A stretch of 64,000 nt of DNA from Trebonia sp963811335. Lineage in GTDB: Bacteria > Actinomycetota > Actinomycetes > Streptosporangiales > Streptosporangiaceae. Shown here piece after piece: positions 39,491 through 48,091 of this stretch. A model generated the notes under the pieces. It was not told the origin of the DNA. It saw only the letters and a list, made by a program, of their open reading frames with translations, and searched no databases. Where the stretch lies: NCBI GenBank assembly GCA_963811335.1, contig CAWERB010000004.1, positions 1 through 64,000 of the forward strand, in the 5' to 3' direction. A program made the translations under genes and the position numbers. Position 1 is the first letter of the stretch. Each line of letters opens with the position of its first letter.

Positions 39491-40192
39491 ATGAGCGGCT
39501 TGCCGCGCGGCAGCCTCACCAGAGAACTGCTGGTCCGTGAGTCGCTGCGGTTGCTTGACAAGGACGGCGTGAGCGGGTTCAGCCTGCCCAAGCTCGGCCG
39601 CGCGCTCGGTGCCGACCCGACCGCGATCTACCGGCACTTCGCGAGCAAGGATGACCTGGTGCTGGCCGTCGCGGAGGCGATGATCGAGGAGTCATGCGCC
39701 GACCTCGAGCCGGCGGAGTGCTGGGTGGAGACACTCCGGGAAATCGCCCGCCGCGCCCGGCGCAGCTGCCTGGCGCACCCGGCCGCCGCCTCGCTGGTGG
39801 CGTGCCGGACCACGCAGGGGCCCGCGGAGATGCGCGCGGTCGACATGATCCTGAGCGCGCTACACGAGGCAGGCTTCGCCGGCCAGGAGGCGGCGGTGAC
39901 TTACCGGGCGTTCGGCGACTTCGCGCTGTTCTGGTCCGGCAGCGAGGGTTCCTTCCTCGCGCTCGATAAGAAGGCGCAGCAGAAGGACAAGGACGCGTGG
40001 ACCCGCGCCTACCTGATCGCCGACCGCGCGGTGTACCCCGGCATCTGGCGCGTCCGCGAGGAACTGCCACTGGTCAAGGATGACGAGATCTTCGAGACCA
40101 TCTTGTCGCTGGTGCTCGGCGGCATCATGGCGCGCGCTCCCCGCCCGTGCGCCTGCCCGGCGCACGCGACCGCGACCGCGTCAGCCGGTTAG
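39491..40192 (+). CDS. TetR-family transcriptional regulator
   Basis: About 233 residues. N-terminal HTH: TRELLVRESLRLLDKDGVSGFSLPKLGRALGADPTAIYRHFASKDDLVLAVAE, typical of the family including the YRHFxSKDDL segment. The ligand domain has a TetR_C-type helical pattern. RBS AAAGGGG precedes ATG 39,491. Divergent from the peptide transporter operon, with an inverted repeat in between; repression of that operon is the likely role. The ligand is unknown. Confidence 0.9.
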   Translation: MSGLPRGSLTRELLVRESLRLLDKDGVSGFSLPKLGRALGADPTAIYRHFASKDDLVLAVAEAMIEESCADLEPAECWVETLREIARRARRSCLAHPAAASLVACRTTQGPAEMRAVDMILSALHEAGFAGQEAAVTYRAFGDFALFWSGSEGSFLALDKKAQQKDKDAWTRAYLIADRAVYPGIWRVREELPLVKDDEIFETILSLVLGGIMARAPRPCACPAHATATASAG

Positions 40193-40369
40193 CTCAACCC
40201 GGTCCACCCAGCCGGGCGTCCGGCGGGGGCACCCAGAGCATTGCGTATCGGTAACCGGGGTGTTACGGTAACCTTCGTGTTACCGATAGCGAGGGAGCGC
40301 GGAAGATGCAGTGGTGCGAGGCGACGTCGACGGGCTCTAGCAGCGGGTCGTGCCGGGCGGCTGACCGGG

Positions 40370-40759
40370 ATGGCTGAGGCGGCGGCCGCCGGGGACCCGG
40401 CTGAGGCGCGGGTGTTTGAGGCGTTGAGCGATGCCAACCGGCGGGAGATCCTGCGCATTCTCAGCGGCGGCGACAAGCCGGTCCAGGAGATCGCCGACGC
40501 GATGACCATCAGCCGGCCTGCGGTCTCACGCCACCTGCGCCTGCTGAAGGACGCCGGGATGGTCGCCGAGCGGGCTCAGGGGACGCGCCGCATCTACTGC
40601 CTGCAGGAACGCGGGATCGAGGCGGTCCGCGAGTACCTGGAGCGCGTGTGGGGCGAGGCGGCCGCGCGTTTCCGGCTGCTGGCCGACAACACCGCGGCCA
40701 GCAACACCGAGGCAGGCACGAGCCGCGGCAGGGACGACTGGAAGACGTCCGGTTCATGA
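40370..40759 (+). CDS. ArsR-family HTH regulator
   Basis: About 129 residues. RVFEALSDANRREILRILSGGDKPVQEIADAMTISRPAVSRHLRLLKDAGMV is a classic ArsR winged helix. The metal-binding CVC motif is missing, and this subgroup typically pairs with an SRPBCC gene, as here. I prefer ATG 40,370 (MAEAAAAGDPAEARV) to the open frame from 40,241. A possible promoter with TTACGGTAAC-like symmetry lies at 40,262-40,285. Its stop overlaps the next start (ATGA), giving a coupled four-gene set. Confidence 0.88.
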   Translation: MAEAAAAGDPAEARVFEALSDANRREILRILSGGDKPVQEIADAMTISRPAVSRHLRLLKDAGMVAERAQGTRRIYCLQERGIEAVREYLERVWGEAAARFRLLADNTAASNTEAGTSRGRDDWKTSGS

Positions 40760-41214
40760 CCGCGCCGCTGCGGATGTCATTCGACGTGGCGTGCTCGGCC
40801 GAGCACGCATTCACCGTCTGGACCTCAGGGATCGCCACGTGGTGGCCGGCGGATCACACGGTAACCGGGCGGGATGGCAGCACCGTCGTGATGCAAAGCG
40901 GCGCCGGCGGGCGGATCTACGAGCGCACGCCCGACGGGACCGAGCATGACTGGGGTGAGGTGACGGTCTGGAGCCCGCCGACCCGGCTTGTCTACCTGTG
41001 GCACCTGCGGCGGGACCGCTCCGACGCGACCGAGGTCGAGATCCAGTTCACCGCGAAAGGCTCCGGCGGGACCATGATCGAGATCGAGCACCGCGGCTGG
41101 GAACGGCTGGGCCGCGCGGCCGACCAGTGGCGCGACCAGAACCGGGCCGGATGGCAGACCCTCCTCCCGCATTTCCAGGCGGCGATCGCCGTCAACGACA
41201 AAAGGAGTTCCTGA
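40756..41214 (+). CDS. SRPBCC/AHSA1-type ligand-binding protein
   Basis: About 152 residues with the START/AHSA1 fold: MSFDVACSAEHAFTVWTSGIATWWPADHTVTG, GGRIYERTPDGTEHDWGEVTVWSPPTRLVYLWHL, and a C-terminal RLGRAADQWRDQNRAGWQTLLPHF helix that caps the cavity. Coupled to the ArsR gene by a 4-nt overlap and to the next gene by 1 nt. ArsR-SRPBCC pairs are often autoregulated; the ligand is unknown. Confidence 0.88.
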   Translation: MTAPLRMSFDVACSAEHAFTVWTSGIATWWPADHTVTGRDGSTVVMQSGAGGRIYERTPDGTEHDWGEVTVWSPPTRLVYLWHLRRDRSDATEVEIQFTAKGSGGTMIEIEHRGWERLGRAADQWRDQNRAGWQTLLPHFQAAIAVNDKRSS

Positions 41215-41618
41215 TGCCCGCAGGCTCGAAAGACGAACCCTGGCAGCTCACCACGCCGCCCGGCACCTCCGCCTACTCCATGTACCGCGATCAGGACGCC
41301 GACCCGCCGGCCCTCGTCTGCCAGGTCGGGTCCACCACGCTGAAGTACCACCTGCGCGCCATCGATGACCTGCACGCCTGGCTGAAAAGCCAGGGTGACT
41401 GGGTGCTGCTCGGCGCGGCCGACGAGAGCAAGCCGGCCGCGGACGGGACGGTCGAGGCATGGGGCCGGTCTCCAGACAACCCGGTCGGCGGCTGGTACGG
41501 CCTGCGCAAGGGCTACCGGGGCCGGTTCGGCATGTACCTGCCGCCGCTGCTCGAAGCACTCGGCCTGGCCGAGGTCACCCATGACACCCGCAACAACAAG
41601 ATGAGGGCCCTGCCGTGA
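41214..41618 (+). CDS. Hypothetical conserved protein
   Basis: About 134 residues, starting MPAGSKDEPWQLTTPPGTSAYSMYRDQDADPPALVCQVG and ending TRNNKMRALP. A central WVLLGAADESKPAADGTVEAWGRSP segment and GYRGRFGMYLPPLLEALGLAEVTHD are strongly ordered. I recall similar actinomycete proteins annotated only as domain-of-unknown-function. It overlaps its neighbours by 1 and 4 nt, so it belongs to the ArsR module. The start has RBS AAAGGAG. Confidence 0.75.
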   Translation: MPAGSKDEPWQLTTPPGTSAYSMYRDQDADPPALVCQVGSTTLKYHLRAIDDLHAWLKSQGDWVLLGAADESKPAADGTVEAWGRSPDNPVGGWYGLRKGYRGRFGMYLPPLLEALGLAEVTHDTRNNKMRALP

Positions 41619-41905
41619 CCCGCGCCGTGGTGGTGCGCTACCGCACCCGCCCGGACGCCGCCGACGAGAACGAGCGGCTGATCAAGGCCGTGTTCGAGGA
41701 ACTGGCGGCGGCCCGGCCCGGCGGAATCCGCTACCTCACGTTCCGCACGGACGAGACTACCTTCGTGCACGCGGCCGTCTTCGACTCCGATGCCAACCCG
41801 CTCGAGGACCTCCGCGCCTTCCAGGCGTTCACCTCGGGAATAGCAGGCCGTTGCGAGGAGCCGCCCGCGCCGGCGGCCGGGCGCCTCGTGGCCAGCTACC
41901 CATAG
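41615..41905 (+). CDS. ABM-type small monooxygenase-fold protein
   Basis: About 96 residues with a dimeric alpha-beta barrel look: AVVVRYRTRPDAADENERLIKAVFEELAAARPGGIRYLTFRTDETTFVHAAVFD. This resembles antibiotic-biosynthesis-monooxygenase-like or stress-responsive barrels. It starts with a GTG overlapping the previous stop by 4 nt and closes the four-gene module. No cofactor motif is seen; function unknown. Confidence 0.75.
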   Translation: MTRAVVVRYRTRPDAADENERLIKAVFEELAAARPGGIRYLTFRTDETTFVHAAVFDSDANPLEDLRAFQAFTSGIAGRCEEPPAPAAGRLVASYP

Positions 41906-41913
41906 GAACCGGG

Positions 41914-42297
41914 CTAGCTTGCCGCCTCGCGGGCGGCCTTGATCTCCGCGCGCTTGCCTGAGTCCAGGTACTCCTCGATCCGGGTGATGTGCCCGTCGCG
42001 GACCTGCAGGTACATCGCGGCGTGCAGCTCCACGGCGGCGCCGCTGCGCAGCGTGCCGCGCAGCACGTGCTGCTGCAGCACGCCGTCGGGGGCGGGCACC
42101 CGGCGGGTGATGTCGTAGCGCAGGCCGGACACCGCCCGGTGCAGGCCCGCCAGGACCTTGAGGTTGTCCTCTACCGGCTGCTCGATCAGGTCGTCGTTGT
42201 GCCAGATGACCGCGTCCGGCGCGTAGATCTCGCGCAGCGTCGCGATGTCGCCGGCCTCGAGGGCGGCGAAGAAGCGCACGACCAGGTCCTCGCTCAT
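41914..42297 (-). CDS. SnoaL/NTF2-like polyketide-cyclase-fold protein
   Basis: About 127 residues: MSEDLVVRFFAALEAGDIATLREIYAPDAVIWHNDDL is the typical SnoaL-like start, and MYLQVRDGHITRIEEYLDSGKRAEI the typical end. Such small cone-shaped proteins act as isomerases, cyclases or ligand binders. It lies just left of the LLM gene on the same strand and could belong to the aromatic catabolic set. The function is inference from fold. Confidence 0.85.
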   Translation of the reverse strand: MSEDLVVRFFAALEAGDIATLREIYAPDAVIWHNDDLIEQPVEDNLKVLAGLHRAVSGLRYDITRRVPAPDGVLQQHVLRGTLRSGAAVELHAAMYLQVRDGHITRIEEYLDSGKRAEIKAAREAAS

Positions 42298-42370
42298 GAG
42301 GACACCTCGCTGCCGCTCGGAGTCCGCATTCGCGGACGCACTGTACTTTCCGGTTCGCTCGCAAGCTCGC

Positions 42371-43378
42371 TCACTGCGGTGCTCCTATCCCGGCGCCGCT
42401 CAGCGCGGCGACCGTCTTCTCGTATCCCCAGTCGCCGTCGACCGGCATCGGGAACACGACCGGCAGGTCCACGCCGGCCGCCACGTACTCGCCGACCCGG
42501 GCCAGGACATCGTCCGCCCCGCCGTGCGCCACGAACCCGTCGGCCGCCTGCTGCGGCACCAGGTCCGCCGCGCCCGCGCGGTCGCCGGCCAGCGCGCGCT
42601 CCCGCACTCCGCGCAGGCTCGGGCCGCCGTTGAGCTCGCCGAACAGCCGCGGCGCGGCGGGATGCAGAACGTAGCGCGGTACCACCGACCGGGCCGCCGC
42701 GGCCGCGGCCGCGTGGTCGTCGGCCAGGCAGCAGTGCACCACGCAGGCGACCTCGACCGACGCCGGGTCCCTTCCCGCGGCGAGCGCGGCCGCGCGGACG
42801 GCCCGTGCCGCCTCGCCCGCCTGGGCGGGCGTCATCAGGTTGAGTATCACGCCGTCGGCGATCTGGCCGGCCAGCTCAAGCATCCGCGGGCCGAGCGCGG
42901 CCAGGTAGACGGGCAGCGCGGCGCGCACCGGGGGGCTGTCGAGCGGGACCATGCCTGACCGGAACACCCGGCCCTCGTACCCGCCGGTCCTGCCGCCGAG
43001 CACGGCGCGGACGACCGCCGTGTACTCCTCGATCATCGCCAGGGGCGGGAGCGGCGTGAGTCCGAACTGCGCGTTCATGAACGTGTTGGCGACACCGAGG
43101 CCGAGGATGAAACGGCCGTTGCTCGCGTGGTCGAGCTGCGCGGCGGTCTTGGCGGCGAGCACCGGCGGGCGCAGCGCGGCGTTGGCGATGGCGGTCCCGA
43201 CCCGCACCTGCCGGGTCGCGGCGGCGACCGGGTGGCACAGCGCGAGGGCGTCGCCGTGGCCTTCCGCGACGAACACCGCGGCGAAGCCGGCCAGCTCGGC
43301 GGCCTGCGCCACCGCGCCGACGGCGGCCGGCGGCAGCCCGCTGTGCGAGGCGATGGACAGGCCAACGGGAACGCTCAT
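42371..43378 (-). CDS. LLM-class F420-dependent oxidoreductase, in frame with the upstream ligase
   Basis: About 335 residues, luciferase-like monooxygenase family: SIASHSGLPPAAVGAVAQAAELAGFAAVFVAEGHGDALALC, VGTAIANAALRPPVLAAKTAAQLDHASNGRFILGLGVAN, and a C-terminal VFPMPVDGDWGYEKTVAALS. The subgroup typically uses cofactor F420 (family knowledge). ATG 43,378 begins the domain. There is no stop codon between it and the acyl-CoA ligase upstream, so as the sequence stands the two could be one fused polypeptide. Confidence 0.85.
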   Translation of the reverse strand: MSVPVGLSIASHSGLPPAAVGAVAQAAELAGFAAVFVAEGHGDALALCHPVAAATRQVRVGTAIANAALRPPVLAAKTAAQLDHASNGRFILGLGVANTFMNAQFGLTPLPPLAMIEEYTAVVRAVLGGRTGGYEGRVFRSGMVPLDSPPVRAALPVYLAALGPRMLELAGQIADGVILNLMTPAQAGEAARAVRAAALAAGRDPASVEVACVVHCCLADDHAAAAAAARSVVPRYVLHPAAPRLFGELNGGPSLRGVRERALAGDRAGAADLVPQQAADGFVAHGGADDVLARVGEYVAAGVDLPVVFPMPVDGDWGYEKTVAALSGAGIGAPQ

Positions 43379-45065
43379 GAACGCGGGCTCGGAGTCCGAT
43401 CGGTGTCGGAGCCCGTGCTTATCGGGCTCCTCCGTCGTGTCGGGCCCGTGCTTATCGGGCCCGTGCTTATCGGAGTGGGCCAGCCGAGCCCGCAGCTCGC
43501 GCTTGAGCACCTTGCCGGTCGTGGTCCGCGGGAACGAGGTGGTGAACTCCACGCTCCTGGGGCACTTGAAGTGCGCGAGCCGCTCCCGGCACCAGCCGAT
43601 GACCGCCTGCTCGGTCACGGCGCCCGCCTGCCCAGGCTCCGGGATGATCATCGCGTGCACGGCCTCGCCCCACTTGGCATCCGGCCGGCCGACCACCGCG
43701 ACGTCGGCGACCGCCGGGTGGCCGGCGAGCACGGCCTCGACCTCGGCCGGGTAGATGTTCTCGCCGCCGCTGATGATCATGTCCTTGGCCCGGTCGAGTA
43801 TGTAGAGGTAGCCGTCGGCCGTCAGCCGGGCGATGTCGCCGGTGCGGTACCAGCCGCCGTCGGCGAAGGCCGCGGCGGTTGCCTCCGGGTCGCGCCAGTA
43901 GCCGGAGAACAGGCTCGTCCCGCGGATGAGCAGCTCGCCCGGTGTGTCAAGCGGCAGGTCGCGGCCTTCCGGGTCGACGACGCGCACCTCCCAGCCGAAC
44001 GAGACCTTCCCCGCGCTGTTCAGCCGGGGATGGCCCGGCTGGTGATCCTCCGGCGGCAGCAGGCTGATCATGGACTGGCTCTCGGTGTTGCCGTAGATCT
44101 GCCGGAACCGGCAGCCGAAGGTCTCGACCGCCGCCGTCAGCGAGGCCGGGGTGATCGGCGCCGTGCCGTAGGCGATCTCGCGCAGGCTGGACAGGTCGAC
44201 GCCGGACGATTCGGCCGGGCCGCGGCGGCGCACCTCCGCGACGAGCATGTCGATCAGCGACGGACCGGCGGTGAAGAACTCGATCCGGTCCGCCTCGATG
44301 GCGTCGACCGCCGCCGCGGGACTGAACGTCGTGTGGATGTGCACGGTCCCCGCGGTGAGCAGCGCCTGCAGGCACTGGCCGAAGCCGCCCAGGTGGAACA
44401 GCGGCAGGATCTGCAGGTGATGCGAGCCGGCGACCTGGTCACCGATCTCGATGGCGAAGTCGGCGACGCTCATCATCAGCGCGCCGTGCCGCAGCGGTAT
44501 CGCCTTGGCCCGGCCGGTGGTCCCGCTGGTGTGCACCAGCGCGAGCACGGACTCGCCGGTCAGCGCGGGCCGCGGCGGAACGGGCCCTTCCAGGGTCGTG
44601 CCGTCTATCCAGCCGCCTGCTGCCTGGCCGCCGCCGATGACGACCCGGGGCACCGCTCCCCCGGCGGCCGCGCCGTCCGGCAGGGCTGTGCCGGCCAGGG
44701 CTGTGCCGGCCAGGGCCGCGCCGGCCAGGCGCTGCGAACTCGGCGTCGGCCGCGATGGCGACCGCCTCGACCAGCGCGAGCACCTCCGTCAGCTCGCGGG
44801 CCGACAGCCGCCAGTTGACGAGCGCCGGGGTCGCGCCCGCCCGCATCACCGCGAAGGCGTGCACCAGGAAGTCGGCGCTGTTCTTGGCGAGGATCGCGAC
44901 GACGTCCCCCGGTCCCACGCCGAGGCCTGCCCAGCCGCCGGACCTGCGGTCCACCTCGGCTCTCAGCTGCCCGTAGCTGTAGGCCGCTCCGCGGTCATCG
45001 GCCAGCGCGGTCACCTGCGGGTGCACGTTCGCGCGCCAGTCGAGTACGTGGATGAAGCTCTGCAT
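43379..45065 (-). CDS. Acyl-CoA ligase (AMP-dependent), frameshift at a repeat; reads into the LLM gene
   Basis: Adenylate-forming ligase, about 560 residues. Start MQSFIHVLDWRANVHPQVTALADDRG; ATP signature VHTSGTTGRAKAIPLRH; IYGNTESQSMISLLP; RTGDIARLTADGYLYILDRAKDMIISGGENIYP; end TTTGKVLKRELRARL with the catalytic Lys. A break near 44,735 lies at a 15-nt repeat (about 44,690-44,735, LAGTA units). After the catalytic domain the frame runs through DKHGPD repeats (43,425-43,480) into the LLM gene. It is divergent from the dioxygenase alpha subunit and would activate an aromatic or alkyl acid. Confidence 0.85.
44690..44735. repeat. 15-nt coding tandem repeat in the acyl-CoA ligase
   Basis: Units of GGGCTGTGCCGGCCA, three with small changes. 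On the minus strand they encode LAGTA. The ligase changes frame at the right edge of the array. Confidence 0.75.
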
Positions 45066-45113
45066 AACGACGTATCGTTGCAGAAACGACTTCTGTAGGA
45101 CAGACTTCCGCCT
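45066..45113. promoter_or_regulatory. Divergent promoter region of the dioxygenase cluster
   Basis: Only 48 bp separate the ligase and dioxygenase starts. It is AT-richer than flanks and contains AACGA...TCGTT (45,067-45,080) and a second AAACGAC (45,083-45,089), half-sites suitable for a TetR/MarR-type operator. No clear RBS for the dioxygenase start is visible apart from CTTCCGCCT-adjacent purines. Confidence 0.4.
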
Positions 45114-46475
45114 ATGAATTTCGCGGAGCAGCTGGCCGGGGTCATCGCGGACGTGCGCCGCGGCATGATCCCGGCGCACGTGTACAGCGACCCGGAGATC
45201 TTCGTCGCCGAGCGGGACCGGCTGTTCGCCCGGTCCTGGGTGTTCCTCGCGCACGAGTCGGAGATCCCCGACCGGGGCGACTACGTGGTCCGCCGGGTGC
45301 TCGCCGACTCGTTCATCGTGGCACGGGACGAGACGGGCGCGGTCCGGGTCATGTTCAACATGTGCCTGCACCGCGGCATGCAGGTGTGCCGGGCCGAGAT
45401 GGGCAACGCCTCGCACTTCCGCTGCCCCTACCACGCCTGGACGTACCGCAACGACGGCAGGCTGGCCGGCCTGCCGTTCCACGGCGAGGCCTACGGCGGC
45501 GAGGACGGCTTCGCCCGGCAGGGCCAGTCCCTGCTGCCCGCCCCGTCCCTGGCCGTCCACAACGGGCTGATCTTCATCAGCCTCGACCCCGACGCGCCGC
45601 CGCTGCTCGACTACCTCGGGGACTTCGCGTTCTACCTGGACTTCTACACCCGGCAGAGCCCCGCGGGCATCGAGCTGCGCGGCCCGCAGCGGTGGCGGGT
45701 AAAGGCCAACTGGAAGATCGGCGCGGAGAACTTCGCGGGCGACAGCTACCACACCCCGCACACCCACGCGAGCGTGGTGGACATCGGGCTGTTCCGCGAG
45801 CCGAAGGCGAGCAAGCGCAAGGAGGGCGCGCTGTACATGGCGGGCCCCGGCGCGGGCACCACCTACAAGCTGCCCCCGGGCGGCGACTTCGAAAGCCAGC
45901 TGCGCTACGTCGGCTACCCGGACGCGATGATCGGCGGCATGGCGGAGTCCTGGTCGGCGCGGCAGCGGGCGCTGGTGGCGGACAGCGGCTTCATGGTGTC
46001 GGCGGCGACGCTGTTCCCCAACCTGAGCCTGGTGCACAACTGGCCGCAGATCGACTCCCGCGGCACCGTCGCCCCGTTCGTCTCACTGCGCCAGTGGCAG
46101 CCGGTCAGCGCGACGGAGACCGAGGTGCTTTCCTGGTTCGCCGTCGACGCGGCGGCGCCGGAGGAGTTCAAGCGGAACTCCTACAAGGCGTACCTGATGT
46201 GCTTCGGCAGCTCCGGCATGTTCGAGCAGGACGACGTGGAGAACTGGGTGTCCATCACCGAGATGGCGGCCGGGTCGATGGCGCGGCGGCTCAACCTGAA
46301 CAGCCGGATGGGGCTGAACTCCGCCGGCCAGCCGATCAAGCCGCCGATGGACACGTTCGCCGGCCCCGGCGTCGCCTACCAGGGGTTCGGCGAGTTCAAC
46401 CAGCGGCACTGGCTGCGGATGTGGAGCGACCACCTGGAACGCGAGCCGGCCGTCAACCTGGGCGGCGCGCGATGA
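45114..46475 (+). CDS. Aromatic ring-hydroxylating dioxygenase, alpha subunit (Rieske type)
   Basis: Large catalytic subunit of about 453 residues. Rieske cluster ligands: NMCLHRGMQVCR (Cys, His) and FRCPYHAWTYRNDG (Cys, His). Mononuclear iron site: ENFAGDSYHTPHTHAS gives the two histidines, and a late DDVENW fits the third carboxylate region. It forms a hexamer with the beta subunit and needs an electron-transfer partner not seen here. Substrate range cannot be read directly; the nearest look is benzoate/biphenyl-type or salicylate-type enzymes. Its stop overlaps the beta start (ATGA). Confidence 0.93.
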   Translation: MNFAEQLAGVIADVRRGMIPAHVYSDPEIFVAERDRLFARSWVFLAHESEIPDRGDYVVRRVLADSFIVARDETGAVRVMFNMCLHRGMQVCRAEMGNASHFRCPYHAWTYRNDGRLAGLPFHGEAYGGEDGFARQGQSLLPAPSLAVHNGLIFISLDPDAPPLLDYLGDFAFYLDFYTRQSPAGIELRGPQRWRVKANWKIGAENFAGDSYHTPHTHASVVDIGLFREPKASKRKEGALYMAGPGAGTTYKLPPGGDFESQLRYVGYPDAMIGGMAESWSARQRALVADSGFMVSAATLFPNLSLVHNWPQIDSRGTVAPFVSLRQWQPVSATETEVLSWFAVDAAAPEEFKRNSYKAYLMCFGSSGMFEQDDVENWVSITEMAAGSMARRLNLNSRMGLNSAGQPIKPPMDTFAGPGVAYQGFGEFNQRHWLRMWSDHLEREPAVNLGGAR

Positions 46476-47045
46476 CCACTGGGTCAGGAAACACCGCCAG
46501 GCCGCGGCCGCTGCCTTACACCGACCCGGCGCACCAGGCCGCGCACCAGTTCCTCGTCGAGGAGGCGGCACTGCTTGACGCGGCCGACTACGCCGGCTGG
46601 CTCGACCTGCTCGCCGAGGACATCCGCTACCTGATGCCGGTCCGGGTGACGACGGCCCGCGGCGCGGGCTTCGACACGCTCGCCCGGCATGGGCCACTTC
46701 GACGAGGACATGTACGCGCTGCGCAAGCGGGTGCAGCGGCTGGCCACCGACCACGCGTGGACGGAGGACCCGCCCTCGCGGACCAGGCACTTCGTCACCA
46801 ACGTCCGGACTTTCCCGGGCAGCGCCCTCCCGGGCAGTGCCTTCCCGAACGGTGGCGTGGAGTTCCGTGTCGAGTCGGCGGTGCTTCTGTTCCGCAGCAG
46901 GGGCGACACGCGCGAGGCCGAACTGGTCTCGGCGGGCCGCACCGACGTGCTGCGGGAGACGCCCGCCGGGCTGCGGCTGGCCCGGCGGGAGATCCTGGTC
47001 GACGAGGCGGTGCTGCGCACCCAGAACCTGGCGGTGTTCCTTTGA
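46472..47045 (+). CDS. Ring-hydroxylating dioxygenase, beta subunit, one frameshift
   Basis: Small subunit with an NTF2-like fold. AHQFLVEEAALLDAADYAGWLDLLAEDIRYLMPVRVT, then after a shift near 46,687 GHFDEDMYALRKRVQRLATDHAWTEDPPSRTRHFVTNVR and LRLARREILVDEAVLRTQNLAVFL. A short 15-nt repeat (about 46,815-46,850, PGSAL units) sits in the loop after FVTNVRTF. The start overlaps alpha's stop by 4 nt. It stabilises the alpha subunit trimer. Confidence 0.9.
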
Positions 47046-47270
47046 CCGGAGGCTCCCGAGGCTGGCGAGCCGGTCATCCGGCTGGCCAACGAGTTCACCG
47101 AGGTCGTGGTGGAGCGAGTGCGGACCCGCAACGGGGCGCGGCTGCGCATCTCCGTGCCGAGCTCTGGCCGGCAGATCCTGCTGTGCCCGCTTGAGCTCGA
47201 GGCCCTCGCGGGCCAGGACCACGAGCTGTTCTCCGCGCTGCTCGGCGCCCGCACGGGCCGGAGTCTGTAT
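47042..47270 (+). CDS. Small dioxygenase-cluster protein, probably one frameshift
   Basis: About 75 residues: GEPVIRLANEFTEVVVERVRTRNGARLRISVPSSGRQILLCPLELEALAGQDHELFSALLG. I recall similar tiny proteins between dioxygenase beta and dihydrodiol dehydrogenase genes, often named 'dihydrodiol dehydrogenase' in actinomycete annotations. A TTG at 47,042 overlaps the beta stop; deleting one C near 47,057 would join it in frame to this segment. The exact 3' end is unclear because the next ATG is at 47,269. Confidence 0.6.
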
Positions 47271-48050
47271 GGGCTGGCTCGACGGCAAGCGGGCGCTCGT
47301 TGCGGGCGCCGCGGCTCGGGAATCGGCCGCGCGGTGGCCGCCGCGTTCCGCGCGGAGGGCGCGCGCGTCGCGGCGCTTGAACGCGACGCGGGCAAGGCCG
47401 CCCGGCTAGCCGACGAGCTGCCCGGCTGCCTGGTCAGCCGGGGTGACGCGACCAGGATGGCCGATGCCCGCGCCGCCGTGGCGGCGGCCGCCGGGGCGTT
47501 CGGCGGCATCGACGTGCTGGTGAACTGCGTCGGCATCTTCGACTTCTACCGCGGCATCGCGGACATCACTGATGAGGAACTTGACGGCGCGTTCGATGAG
47601 ATCTTCGCGGTCAACGTCAAGAGCCAGCTGACCTGCGTGCGCGCGGCGCTGCCCGAGCTGCGCGCCGCCGGCGGGTCCGTGGTGCTCACCGTCTCGACGT
47701 CCGGCTTCTACCCGGGCCGCGGGGGGATCTTGTACGTCGCGTCCAAGTTCGCGGTCCGCGGCTGCGTGATCGCGCTCGCGCACGAGCTCGCGCCGCAGGT
47801 GCGGGTCAACGGCGTGGCGCCGGGCGGCACGCTCGGCACCGAGCTGACCGGCCCGGCGAGCCTCGGCCTTGACGGCCGGGTGCTCGGCTCGGCACCCGGC
47901 CGTGAGCAGGACCTGCGCGACCGCACGCCGCTGCGGGTGGCGCTCACCGGCGAGGATCACGCGGGCAGCTACGTGTTCCTTGCCTCGCCGCGAGCGCGCG
48001 GTATCACCGGCACCATCGTGCACTCCGACGGGGGCATCGGCGTCAGGTAG
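47269..48050 (+). CDS. cis-Dihydrodiol dehydrogenase (SDR), one frameshift
   Basis: Short-chain dehydrogenase that would re-aromatise the dioxygenase product to a catechol. MGWLDGKRALVAGA, then after a shift near 47,312 SGIGRAVAAAFRAEGARVAALE; VNCVGIFDFY; catalytic Ser in VLTVSTSGFYPG and YxxxK in LYVASKFAVRGC; HELAPQVRVNGVAPGGT; end GTIVHSDGGIGVR. Gene order alpha, beta, small protein, SDR supports the assignment; the family call itself (SDR) is safe. ATG 47,269 is preferred, as MGWLDGK matches the family start. Confidence 0.85.
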
Positions 48051-48091
48051 CAGGGGTCTCAGGGCTCAGGGGCTCAGGGGGCTCAGGGGGC

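Noticed and set aside
44439..46037. Long minus-strand frame opposite the dioxygenase alpha gene, extending the ligase N-terminus
   Set aside because: Before MQSFIHVLDW the sequence is antisense to the Rieske gene and without family resemblance. The ligase starts at 45,065.
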